DNA of 64,000 nt from Durusdinium trenchii (lineage: Eukaryota > Sar > Dinophyceae > Suessiales > Symbiodiniaceae): assembly GCA_963970005.1 (NCBI GenBank), contig CAXAMN010025273.1:565649-629648 (forward strand). Direction: 5' to 3'. The notes below the pieces were generated by a model, which saw only the letters and a list, made by a program, of their open reading frames with translations, made no database searches and was not told the DNA's origin. Positions 23,201-36,200 of the stretch are shown piece by piece (the stretch's first letter is position 1; the number at the start of each line of letters is the position of its first letter). The translations under genes were made by a program, and so were the position numbers.

Positions 23201-26200
23201 GCACAATGAACAAATCGAGAGACAAAGTCGATGCCGATCACGAAAGAAAACTCTGGTGGCCAAATCTGGGTGCCATCCAACCATTCCAATCCTTCCTTAT
23301 CCAAGGCAGCAACGGAACAAAGGGAAAAACACAACAAACTCTCCACGATCCACCGAGTTCGTCGCCAGAAACGGAGGATTCCTAACGCAGCCAAGGTTGC
23401 TTGAAGCTTTGTCGACCATTTAGGAAGCAAACCACCTCAGAAGAGGGTGGAGTCCAGCCTTTGGATGGCGGCTTGGTTTGAGGACTACAGAACTGCCATC
23501 GTGAGGTCCCAAGGGTACTGTATATACGCTTTAGATGCAAGAAGCCAGCTTTTTCGATGTTCTGATCTGTGAGATGTGTCCGATTCTCACAACATTGAGA
23601 AACCATTCACATGGGGGGTTAATCAAGAGTCTACGATACACTCAAGGTGCAATATCAACTGCTCGTCCGTAGATCTTCCAGTGCTAGGGCTACGCTCGTC
23701 GAAGGTTGCACAAGATGTGGACCCGGCACGCCGTACAGCGTGTACAACCCCAACAGCGTCAACACAATATATTTACACCCGGGAGAAATCAACATGGATC
23801 CTGAAATGTACCTTTGGACCTGTGGAAGACTCTTGTCCTCAAACCAGTGGTGTTCAGGTTCCATGTGGGTCTCTTCCAGAGTGTGTTGATGGTTCTTCTC
23901 ACCTTGAACCAAAACGAGGAGATTTACAGCTGACAGGGCAGCTGGTCAAGTCGCCGCCCCACAAAAGGCACCACCGTGCCGCAAGCAGGATGTCCGGGTT
24001 GCTCGATCATGACCAAAAACCGGAGGAGACCTTCGGAAGATCTTGTTAGACCGTCTTTCAATTTCTATCGATCTTCTCCTATAGGACACCTGCTTCATCT
24101 CCAAGGTGCTTCATAGACCTGCTCTTCCAAGTCTTCGCCCTCGCCGTACCTTCTTGGCTCGCTCTGCTCGGAAAACCACGGTGCGAAAGACCAGATCTGG
24201 AGGTCTGGGGTCTGGGGGTCTATCACCCATCGGCCCCTTAGAGGCCGACCTCAGACTTCGACCCCTTTATTGATGTGACAGAGTTAGTCGACCGATCTGA
24301 TCGACTGCTAAGAGAGTGATAGCGGACAGACCCAAAAGGATATCCAGACTCACTCCCTCAGTCATAGCCCCGCCATATGAAAAGGTGTTTGCCATCAGTG
24401 GGGGTCTATTACTCAAGCTAAGAGTCTACATATGAATACGATAACAGTTTGGGATAGGTGCCTGGAGGCTTCAACTATACCCTGCAAGTCCGAAGTGTTA
24501 AACGAGTACATTTCGAAGAACAAGTTTACGAGTACCTTTTGTCTGTTTGTGGGAAGCCAGGCCCTTTTATTCAAGCGAGTTCAACATCACCACTAACGGC
24601 ACATAGAACCTGCAAAAATGCACCCAATCTTTTAATTCATGCAAACAAAACAACCGTCAAAAAACGTCAAAAGTTGCAAAAAATACACATACTGGTTCCT
24701 TATATATTGCAAACATATTGCAACCATTAAGGGGACTAAGGACCTGCTACGCTCCAGTTACGCTCCTGTTACGGTTTTGGAAGATCATTTGCAGTTTTAG
24801 AAGTCTCCTGGAGGAGTTTGTTACGCTCCTGTTATGCTAAATAGTTGGCCAACAATTCAGACCTCTTTGCTCTTAATGTCGAATAATTTCACTCATAACC
24901 ACCAATAAAAGCTGGAATATCACTCAACATCGCCTTTGATTCCCTTCCAAACCACCTGAAGAGATCATGAACACTATTTTTGGCTTTAACGGAACTTTAG
25001 TGGGACCAAGTAAAACTAGGTTCCAATAAAGTAAATGGTGGTCATTGTCTCCAATTCTACATGAACAAGTTTAACGAGGTCATTGACTTGGAGGGATAGC
25101 TTTTGGGGATGTAGTTGGATCATGTGGATCTGGTTGGTATTGTTTGGTTGGTAAACACTGCTCCATTCTGATGTAGCTTTCTGAAGGGGTGAGTATGCAG
25201 TTGAATGACACGGGTGGAATCGTCGTTTGGTGTTGTGGCAGGGTGGGGGTCATGCGCGTGACGGGTCAAGCCGGCACACCCTCGACAAGAACACCAGTCC
25301 AAGTAGCGAGGGGCTGAAACCAGAACCAGAAAGCAGTGGCATCTGTAGCAATCATGACACGAGGCTTGAGTATTTCGTTTAAAATCAATTGGATTGTAAG
25401 ACATTGTCAGGCATCTTCTTCATTCAATAAGGTCGTTCTAGTACATCGTCCTTCGCCCAGGTGCATTTCTGCATAGTCGATGGGTCTCACCACGAACCTC
25501 AGCGGAGTATATGGCGGACGTTCCAAAGCCACCACACTCTTCGTCCCCTCCAACCTGAATCCAACGACGCCAGGTTAGATCTATGCCAAGCAGGCCACTG
25601 ATGGCCCCATCCACCATGGCCCACAAAAGAAAGGACCCTACTAGTCGGACAAACACCCCACCACCCACCACCCACCTGGAGATGGGCGATACTCCAAAGG
25701 GCTTTTGGGTGTTGCAAAAAACACATGGAAGGCCCATAGTCTTATGCAACATAGTCTTCCACATTTCTCAGGTTCCATGGTTATAGTTTGCGGGAGGGGT
25801 GCCAGTTCGGCGGTTTGATGGCTGTTTGATGGATGTCTTATGGTACTTGCCTGCATGATATGTTACTGTGGTGGTAAGCTTGTTCAAAACCATTCAAAAA
25901 CCCAAAGCATGCCCTTGCCGTTGCTCTTCCAAAGAAACAGGCGCCCAAAAGATCGCAAGGTAACTCAAGCCTGCTGAGCTGCTAACCTGAAGGACTTCAT
26001 CTTTAAGTGTCCCAACAGTTGAAATCACTGCGCATCCAAGTGGATGGCCCCCACAAACTCCACACAACATGCAGCGAACAGCTCTGAGCCCCCGCCATAG
26101 GCCAACCCCCCCAGAGCCAATGAACAGCATGGACTTCAAAAATTGTCAACCAACTTTGGCTGGAGTTTTTGGCATTCGATGGCATTCGCACGCATTCAGA

Positions 26201-27149
26201 ATTCACATATCTCACACATCATCATCTGCTCTACTACCAGCTCTTGTCGCTCTTTTCCATTCCCGCGAACAAAAATCAACCACCCCCGCAGAATGAAGCG
26301 CTAAGAAAGCCACTCATCTTGCAGGCGGCGGTAGGTGGCCTCGAATCCAAACAGCACAAAAAACAATCCTTTGCAATTGAAATGGCTGTGGGGCAAAACC
26401 TGTTGGTCCGGGTTGACCCTGGTAGGTCAACCTCTCTTGCCAGTCTAATCAGCGGTGAACAGGTCCGTCTGTCAGCGCCATGGTGCGCTGCCTGCGAGGG
26501 AAGAAGGTTCCATATCATACCCAGTGGATCCCGGTTACCAGGGATTCTAAGGAACCAGGCATTCTAAGTCTATGGTTTTTGTCTTTGGAACCGCTGGTTG
26601 CCAGCTATTCTATAGTGGTTTGCCCGGATCCCTGGGATATGGTTCCAACACACGTTCGTCCCCTGCTGATCATTCCATCATATGCCATCTGATCTGCGGA
26701 AGATCTTTTGGACTGTTGTAGCTTTAAAGAAGGTTGTATAGCCTATAGCTAAACCGATCCACATGGGTATAGGCACATCCTGATGTAGAGAGACATCCAT
26801 ATACATATACAATGTGTTTTCTTTGCAGGCGCAAAGCCAGTCTGACCAGTGTAATAGTCAAGCGTTCTCGAGGCTTTTAGTAGGATTTCACCTACAAGTC
26901 GGGAGTTCCTTACCTGGTGTTCCAACCTGAGAAGCTGGCGAAGTTCTGCTAGACACTCACGTGCTTGTTGGCCATAGTTTGGCTCCAAACAAGGTTCCAA
27001 GATCGTACACCAGTTCATTCTGGGCAGAAAAGAATCCCTATCTACATGGTCTGCCCACTGTACATGCACAGGATGATACAAATTTATCCGCAAGAAAACG
27101 CCCTCCGGCCAAGATATCTAAACAGCATCAAGCTCAGGTTGTCCCAAAA
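20216..27149. other. long stretch without a supported gene
   Basis: GC-rich islands at 21.25-21.4, 21.55-21.7 and 22.9-23.09 kb have open frames on both strands without a decisive splice pair. A Cys-rich minus frame lies at 25,250-25,400. A 16-nt string at 23,619-23,634 matches the inverted-repeat arm at 61.3 kb. Tandem ACGCTCCTGTTA words lie at 24.76-24.84 kb. Confidence 0.4.
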
Positions 27150-27263
27150 GCCCTGCAGTTCGCGTGCCCTCCGGATAGGTCGGATCTTCTCTCCTTCGAA
27201 CCCTGCCTCAGAGATCAGGTTGCTGGTGCCATAGGTCCTCGGATACGAGGAGGCGTTGCGGTT
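27150..27263 (-). CDS. class III cyclase exon: C-terminal end of catalytic domain
   Basis: After an AAAG acceptor, an in-phase frame encodes NRNASSYPRTYGTSNLISEA followed by GFEGEKIRPIRR. This fits the YGTxxLIS segment and the following R-P-I/L region near the end of class III cyclase domains. It joins in phase 0 to the 27,964-28,022 exon. The 3' boundary is approximate, with GC donors near 27,160-27,170. Confidence 0.65.
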
Positions 27264-30200
27264 CTTTAATGCAAACATATTGCCATGTTAAACATGGATG
27301 ATCATGGATGCCATATGTGCCTACATTGGGGTGGTTTTGGGGGGTCAATGTAGGCATATATGGCATACATGGAGTGTCTGGGTATTGCCATGTCAAACAT
27401 GGAGTATTGGGACAGAACAATATAGGAACTGACACACCGCTAATCTTCTCGAACATATTCCTCTGTTTTGTTGCTGTAAGATGCTGTAAGCATCTGCAGT
27501 TTGTATTCTAGATGACTATATTTCTAGAATCCTTGAAACGAGCGGCAATTCTTTTGACCTTGCTGCTTCCAAAGGCCCATTGGGGGAGGGCAACGAAGCA
27601 AGTACTCGGCTTCTCTGTAGGATATCTTTCAACTCACATCACCCATGTCCATCTCTGTGTTCAATGAAGCGGAAACATCCAAACATGGAGCCTTTACTTG
27701 GATCTGTGGGTTTCTTTATGCTTCTCAAGGGTCACTTGGCTGCATACTAGATACAACAAGCATGTACTGCAGTCTATGTCCACACGTTTTCAGAAAGGGT
27801 TCCTCAGGACCTTGCAGGTGAGTGTGTGGCTCAAATAGGAAAATATCATAATAACATCTCTCAGTAAAAAAACACCTGGAATATGGGAAATAGACCCGGA
27901 CCCAAACCATCCAAAACCCTCTTCTACCCCAGGGGTTCTCAGGGGGTCTCCCTATTCAAATACGTGCTGCCGAAGGTGCTTGTTGAGCTCTTCCAGCTTC
28001 GCGGGAAGCGTGGAGTGCTCACCTCGGGCGCCAAAAACGCCCCTCGGTGCTCGTTGCAGACCTTCTGAAGACCCACGCACCGGACAAAGGTGCCTGGAAC
28101 CTCAAAGTTCCTCAAACAACGGGTACCAGTCTCCTGTTTTTGATAGGGCCATGTCCCATTTTCTGGAGTACTTTGGAGGGTCCAGGTGGAGTTATAACAG
28201 ATGGAAGTACTGTACTACACACCTTCGACCTTTCCTGTCATGCCCAGTTCATTCAAGCGAAACAAAAAATACGAGGGCAGGAGAGGGCGGGTTGGAAGAA
28301 GGAACTGTAAAAGATCATCTCAGATCATCTCTGAAGTATTGCTTTCCTTCCTGTACTCCCACGCCTTAAGGGTCCCAACTTGGTCATGTCACTCTTTCCT
28401 TCTCTCCATCACCTCCTGATAGTGGTCGCACGACGTCTCCTGCGTGATCACCACATGATGAAATCGTGGTGCATCCTCCCAAATCCCGCCATCAGTGCAT
28501 CACCACCATATTTTGGGCTCCTCGAACCATCACATCACAACCATCACCCCCCCGGCCCTTCCCGCGCCGCAATGATCGAAGCAAGGAGCCGATGACACCG
28601 AACTTGAGACGTGAGTGGAAGCCCAAGTTTCCCACCTCAAAGGCGAAAAGTACACTGAAGATCCTGCTCCACCCCCCATTCCAATGAGGGATTCTCCAGC
28701 AAGCTGAAGGACCGATGTGGAAGTCCTGTGGTGGGCTCTTTGACTTGAGACCCTTGAAGTCCTCCATGGGAAATCTGCGGCGATGGTTGCTGTTGGGGGT
28801 TTGACCAGGTACATCAGCAGCCAAACGCATACCAGGATGTCTTGGCACTGACCAGGTTTGGGCACTGACCAGGTTTGGATCTACGGAGTGCTCTTAGGAC
28901 GCACGTGTTCGGACTGGGGCTTCCGCCTCAAGAACAAACACAACTACCATCAAAGGGTGGTTTATAGACCCTCCCTGGCCAGTATGGATAATCACCATCC
29001 CACAGCCATGGGAACTGGATGCTGCTGGCACATGTCCCGCATGTCCCTATGGTCACCTATGGTCTTGGACTTTCAACATTTTCCGAAGCCCCCTGGCCCC
29101 CCTGCCTCCCCCCCCAAAAAAAGGTTGACAAAATCACATCACAAAACCATCTTGCACTCCCAGGTCACAGAAACCCAGCCGGAGTGAATCCCGCAGCGGA
29201 TGCTCACCTGGGTGGCTTCGCCCGCCGTGCGGAGAAATCGGTTGGGACGCTGGGTGGAGTCACCGTGTCGGATGATGTGTACCGTGCACTCCTTCGGTTC
29301 AACGTAATCCAATTGAACTCTGGCATCAACGTTAGATATGATCGAATTCATCTTCAATCTTCATGTAATCTTCCAGGACGTTCTCTGAGAATCCAAAACC
29401 AAAAAGAGGTCGACCTTAAATGAACCATGTGAACCTGTGGGCAGTCCTGTCTCGGGCGATCCGCGGGCTCCGGTCCAAACTCACCGAAAGCGATCCGGTC
29501 GACTCTGGAGGCGAACGACGCGTCGCCGAGCCACGTGAGGTAAACCTTTCTTCTTCGACCACTGGTTGATCCTCTGAACGCCTGGGAGCATCCCGCGCGT
29601 CGCCCCGGTCGGGCGTCCCGGAAACCACGGCACCCCAGGGGGAGCGACCTGTTTGGACCAGCAAAAAGGAACAGAAGAGACTGCAAGGGAACAGAAGAGA
29701 CTGCAAGGGAGGTCAGCCTACTAGGGTTTAGGGCCGTTTTCGGTCTTGACTCACAGCCATGTGCCAAAATACGCCACACGACACCTAACACATCCTAACA
29801 CACTTTCCAAGGAGTCAAACTGAACTAGGATTCCTGACCAAAGCCACCTCACGACACAATTGCACCTTGGGCCTTGGGGCCTGCTGACTCCTCGCTGTAT
29901 CGGCAACAAGTCGATTAATGAAAGTAGCCTAGTCCAGTGATGCATCTGTGACACAAGTGAATGAGTTCATGTTTGACCATCTAGCCATGCCACCAGTTCA
30001 TCTTTGGCCCTATTGATGAATGCAACATTCACTCTTTGACCACTCATCCCTCCGCCTCGCTGCATCTTCATCATGGCGCGAACGCAGGCTAAAGCCTCGG
30101 CGGGCACGGGCGTTCACGGTGTTGGCCGTGCCTCCGTGGTCTCACACCGAGGCATGTGCAAAGCCGCTTCGTTCGGCTTTCAACGGCCAGCGGCTGTCGG

Positions 30201-33200
30201 AAAAAGCACCGAAAAGAACGTGGTGTTGGAAGAAGACCAAAAAGAGAGTAGTGAGGATTGCCTGGTGGAGGCCCCCCGAAAAAGCAGGGAGGTGCTGGCA
30301 ATTGTGGAGTAGAGAGGAGTCTCATAAGAATTGCAGGTGCTCCAAGGACCAAGGACCTCTAGGAAGAAGAATCAAGCAGACTGAGACAAAGCTGAAAACA
30401 ACGCCAAACCAATATTTTCATTTGACCCTATTCTAATGCACACCCCTATCAATCTATATATTATATATCTACTCCACTTGCTGGTAAATACTTGATTGGC
30501 TTGCTGCGTTTTCTGTTTCGGGGCCAATGCAATAAAAGTAGCCAAGCATGCCGGTGATGACAGGAACCCATTAAGTACTTGGTGGGACTTGGGTTTGTTC
30601 AGTTTGCTGAGGTTATATCAATTGTGAACGCAATCAATGTGTTCTCCGGTTCCTGTAGCAACTCTCTCCTGTTCCTGTAGCGAGCTGCTTGGGAATTGGA
30701 ATTTCCCATACTTTCAGCAGGCTGGAAAGATGACTAGCCTACAAATTCATGCTGAGTTCAGCTCTCACGTTTCATTAACAGGGCCACAAGTAGCAGCCAA
30801 CGCGGGACATCGGCTTGATCAAGGACCCAAAAAAACACTGCCATACACATGGCCGTCTCACGCAAAAACGCCGCCCATCTTCGACCCAGGTGGCATGTTC
30901 CTTGATCTTCGCGGGCGCACCGAAGACGGCCAGGATGGCATCCCCGATGAACTCGATGACCACGCCGTCGTGGTGTTCGATTCTGACCGCCGGAGCGCGG
31001 TGTTATCGCGGTGCCGGGCGGTGCTTGGTTTGCAGGTGGGTAGGTTAGATATATTTTTTCCTTGGCCGGTGGTGTTATGGTGAACAACCTGCCCATGCTG
31101 CACTAAACCATCATTTCACTTTATGTTACTGTGATTTTACTATGTGCTTTCTCACTATGCGATTTTATGGTGTGATGTCACTGACAGTACGTATCGCGGT
31201 TAATGACCATGTGGTCACATGATGTCTCACTTCTCGATCAAATCCACCTGCTCTTCTTGGTGACAGCGGCTGTCACCGTGGGTTCCCGGCCCAATCGGCG
31301 TCCACGGGGTTCCGTGTTGAGGGGTGCTCCGACGGAGTTCGCCAAGCCACATCTTGGACATGTCATTGAAGTATCGGCTGAGCAAAACCAGAGTTTGCTC
31401 CGGCACCAGTTGTTCCACAATACCTCAGCGCACTGCAAGGTGCCTTTCTGTGCGCCAGTGCGTGGTGCGTGTGTGGGGCCCAGGGTCAACTCAACTTAGA
31501 TCTGGAAGATTCTCGGACATCGTGGTCCCAAAAATCCTCAAAAATCCTGGGTGACCCAGGCAATGGGTGAACATGAGAGAACTTGGGATTGGGAGCAGGT
31601 CACTGGAGATATCTCATCTCCACCTCAGCTGAACAATTCAAGTCGAAAACAATCCAGCCCAAGCATGTCCACGGTCCACACTTCCGGGAATCGTCATATA
31701 GATCGAAGTGGAAAACCTGTTCTACCTCTCGCGGCCACGGTCGGAATCCCCTCCATTGAGGTGGCCTGTAGCGCCAGCATTCTACTGGAGCGCTAAACGA
31801 AAACGTCCACTGAACATGCAAGGATGAGAAAACTACCTAAACTCACCAACAGGAAAGGCCCAGGCGCTCATTGCAGCCCCTGTAACTTTTCGGGACACCT
31901 TTGTGAGCAAATGAAGTGCGTCGTCGGAGAAAAAGGGTCGACAACCACACAGTGTCCCTGGTGGCATGGATTTGCCCCATGTATGGGCAATGTGAGGTTC
32001 GTATTTGCCCGGCGTGATAGCCCTTCCAAGTTGTCGGCGACAGAAGGCAAAGGACGATTTTAACCATTTCGCTAAGGCTTGGAAAGTACAGTGTTCATCA
32101 GCCAGTAGTGTACATGGTGTCCCGAAATGCACAAAAAGGACAGCGAGCTCCGTAAAAGAAACTCTCATGTCAGCTTGGCATGACCACTGTAGTGCTTTAA
32201 TGAAGGTTCCAAAGTTCGCCCAGTCTTCAACAGCAAAAGGCCATTTCTCGGGTGCCGAGGGCCACTCTTGTTCAAATTTCCAAGGAAAGCATGTCGGATC
32301 AGCATGCCATTGGAGGTTGGGAAATTGCGCTTCAGGTGTGAAAGTTTCCTCAAGTCTTTCATCATCCGTTTCATGAATGTCTTTGGAGACCTCCTGCCCC
32401 AACAGTATGCAAAGGCGTGTCAACCACTCCTGGCGTTGGAGAACAGCACGACAAACCTCTGGATAGAGCTGATGCTGGATTGCAGCATTCGCCAGCGCAG
32501 CTCTTTTTGCGGCATGGTCGGCCGTCCTATTATGGTGTATATCTCGAACGGTGGAGCCGTTGGCTCGTGCCATATCATCGTCTATCAGGTGTTCTGGGAT
32601 ATGCTCCAACAGGTGCGCAGGGATCCACTCAACACTAAGCGGTTGTGGAGCAACCTGTTGGCGTTCCAGCACAAGAGCAAACAAAAATTTCCACCAGGGG
32701 AGGTGAGGCCATTGGGGTTGCACTTGCTGATTGGTGCACATCCAAGAAGCTTGATCAACCAAAGTTTTGCAGTCACTTCGCACGTGAACAGGACCACTAG
32801 CATAAGTGAACGCATGTATTAGGGCCCAAAGTTCGGCAGTGTAACTAGTTAATGACCAATGTGCGACAGGACCATGGGCGATAACCTGATTATCGGCATT
32901 GACGACGGCAAAACCAGCGCACGTGAGTGCAAAATGCTCCGGCCACATGACTGATCCATCCGTCCACACGCGAACTGGTTCAGCCAGGGTCTCCCACTTA
33001 ACTGGCTGCAGACAAGAGGGGTTAGAAACCTCTAGCCTTTTGGCAAGAACAGACCAAGGGTGCTCAACTATACCTAAGAGTTCAAAGTTGCGGCCAAGCT
33101 CATGACAAACCGGTGGGGGATTATCATTAAGGATAATGGGGCACTCTCGAACAAGATGAGGGAGCGATTCTTTGGAAGCCATGCGCAAGCGACAATGTGA

Positions 33201-36200
33201 GGAATCAACTAGCTTGGCTGCCGCAAGGCGGTCATTGGTCAACACGTATCCGACCAGCTGGGCTTGGAAGAATGCTGAGACGGGTGATGGTGTCTCTGCC
33301 TCAAACGAAGGTTTACGCAGAAAAAGCGTTGACAAATGAAAATCAAGGAAGCCTCCAGGAGCTATAAAGTCTTTCCTGGATTGTAACGACGCTTGAGCAT
33401 AGCAGGTATGCCTTGCAAGCTGCTGGAGAATCTTCTTGACTTCACGCACCCCCAACGACATGAAATCCACGAGTTTCTTACCTCGGAAGAGAATCATCCC
33501 AGTGGGTTCCAATTCCAAGCTAAAGAAACGGAATGCTTGCTTGAAGCTTTGGGCGATGGAAGTTTTCGATGGGGTTGCTTGCTTGAGCAAATGTCGGAAT
33601 CTGGTCTCTTCTTGGGGAAACATAGTCAAGAACCTGTAAATGTCCAAGATTGCATTGTAATGCCTCGCACACAGAGGCTCCACACGGTGAGGTTGTGCAA
33701 GGAAGGCAAAAACCAGGAACCGAGAACGCCAGTGGGGGCGTCGGTTCCAAAGGACATTCACTATCTCGCCCTGGATTCTGGCAAGAGCTTTAGCCGGGAT
33801 TCCATTTATGGCTGCATTATAGGTGCACTGCGGAATAACCTTACAACCAATAATTTTTGCTTTTTGGGGGACCGACAATGGCAAAGCTCCGATATTTTTA
33901 ATGTCAGCAAGGATCTTGGCACATTTGTCTTCCGAAAAGTGCATAGCACATCGATCACTAGTTCGAATGTATACACCTAAGACCTCGAGTTCCAAGACCA
34001 GGGACATGTCAGGAAAGAGAGCTTTTACGCATTTGCGAGCAGCTGAGGTAGTACCCCAGACAGAGCACTTGTTGCTATTCATGGCTTGACCAACTAGGTC
34101 GTCCCAAGCTTTTGTGATTTGGATTGCCTTAAACAAATCCTGGCTGTGAATGAGTCTTGTCCAAAGGTAGGCATCGTCAATAAAGGCTCTGGCTGCAACC
34201 GTGGGCAAAACATCAAGCATATGGATCCAGGCTTTCATGTGTACATTTACCGCGATCAAAGAGAGGGAGCATCCCTGGGCTACTCCATTTGTACTATGCG
34301 TTGCAGCAGGGGCAAACCATGATTTGTACTGTAAGTGGCGTTCCAACTGCGAGTAGAGCTTGAGGAAGACACTGACAATACCCTTAGGGACACCAAAGGT
34401 GAGCATTAGGGCTCCAGCATACTGCGGTATGATCCGGTCAAAGCACTTTGCTTTGTCAATTTTTATGCCAATTAGTGGTTCCGAATCACTTTTGGCTTGA
34501 TCGACGGACAAAGCGAAGTGTGTGTGGATCGCTGACATTTGGCGAGCTGGGATTCCTCCCTGCAGTTGGAAAGGCATTACAACTGACTGCCAATCTCTCA
34601 GGTGCCGAAACCGTGCTCCTGTATACGCGAGCAAAATGACAGGGAGCAAAGTAATTAGCCGCTTTTGCAAAGGCTCTGAACTTCCATTCTTGTTAAGTAT
34701 GACCTGCTTTGCAGTCGCAAGTGCTTGTGGGAGGTGGGTGGAATCCTCCTCAACCTCTCGAAAGAGCAGTGCGAACGCTTCAAAACATTGGAGGGGTAGC
34801 ATTTGCATTTCTAGAGTACGCCAGCCATCAAGGCCAGGGGCAGCATCAGCTCTTCGACTTTTGACGGTTAGAAACAGGTCATGGGCAGACAAGTCAGGGA
34901 CCGAACAGGACTGAGCAAAATTGTGCACTTGAGGCCATACAAGTTCAAGCATCTTAAGAGGGTGTGGGAAACCCTCATTAGCGCTGTAAACAGTATCCCA
35001 TTGTTGGTTGATTTCAGCAATTGCCTCCCTTGGTGCAAAAACAATATTTTTCTGCTGGTCGATGATGAGGTTTGCCGGTTCTTCGGCATTCTTATTTTTG
35101 AGGTGCCGAAACAGGTAGGCAGAACCAACCTTAGCCGAGTCATTAATCTTATTCTTCCAAGCTTGAATGCGTCGAAGTTTGCATTTCAGCTCAAGAACAG
35201 CCTGGGTGTCCTGGACCCACTGAATGGCTCTGGCTACTTCAACCAGTGTGGGATTGCGTTCATACGGCCACAAGCATGGAGCCTGTAGCCAGAAGAGTCG
35301 TGACCAAGTTTTGACAATCGTGCGGTGGCATATGACCTTGCGCGGACCAGGTTGAATGACCTGTGTGTGAAAGGCTTGGATCTCGAAAAGGCCTCCTAAA
35401 GCATTGGCTAGCCAGGAGCCACGCTTGGTAGTGGCTGCGCCTGAGTGGTTTTGGCCCGGGCAAATTTGCTTAGGCCGAGTACGAACTGCCTTGCCACGCT
35501 CTTGTGGTCCTATTCCCCATGAAGCTCCTTGATCGAGCAGGGTGTCAATGCACAAAGAATTGGCAAAATGCCACTTGTTCTCAATATGCTCATGATGAGG
35601 GTAAGCCGGTGCATCAAAAGCGTGACTTTTGAACCCAGGGGGGAAGACAAAAGGTGCAGGTTTGTACAACTTGAAACCTTGTTGCCAAATAATTTTCCAG
35701 TTGAAGGTGGCTTTGATCGGTCTGTGTTGAACACGAAAGAACGGCAGCACCTCCACTGAAGCCAGAGCGGCCGTGGCAACCGAGTTGGTTAAGATGCCAT
35801 CAATGCTGCTGCACCCGTCACCATATCCTGTAAAGTTACCATCCATCGAAAAGGTAAGTGGCCTAGAGGTGTCCTCACCCGTAGCAACTTGCAAAACATC
35901 ACACCAGTGCAAATAGTTGGTGGCGTGTGCAACAACTGGGTATTGCAGGGGCGGAAGTTGAAAATCACCCGCGATGATGATGGGAATATCCCCCCACTGA
36001 CTGGCAACCGAAAGAATGTCACTTAACAGAGAATTGTTGAAGTCCAGGATGTGCTTGTCGGCCGAGGCAGCGGTTTTACAGTAAACTGAGAACACCAAGG
36101 CCCGCAGGTGTCTAGTGAGTTGGATCCAACACGCTTGCACTCGTTTTGTAGCCCGGAGCTTCACATATAGACCCGTGGCATCCTCGCCTGGGAGGAGTTC

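Noticed and set aside
23098-23430. A minus frame (GIDFVSRFVHCALHQ) that faintly recalls a retroelement integrase.
   Set aside because: No DDE spacing, zinc-binding motif or neighbouring retroelement domain is visible.
29542-29640. A candidate exon (GMLPGVQRINQWSKKK) for the missing cyclase helix between FGAP and RCGIHSG.
   Set aside because: The helix pattern is suggestive, but its donor phase does not fit the next exon, and another frame that does fit lacks the expected hydrophobic pattern. Left unassigned.
31498-31526. A minus-strand TTMSENLPDL reading that looks like a cyclase exon start and even ends in matching phase.
   Set aside because: The exon at 42,837-42,873 (VSLFFSDMAGFT) gives the canonical metal-binding motif and joins in the same phase to 31,423. 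The 31.5-kb reading lacks the Asp and Phe of F-x-D-x-x-G-F-T, so it is most likely chance.
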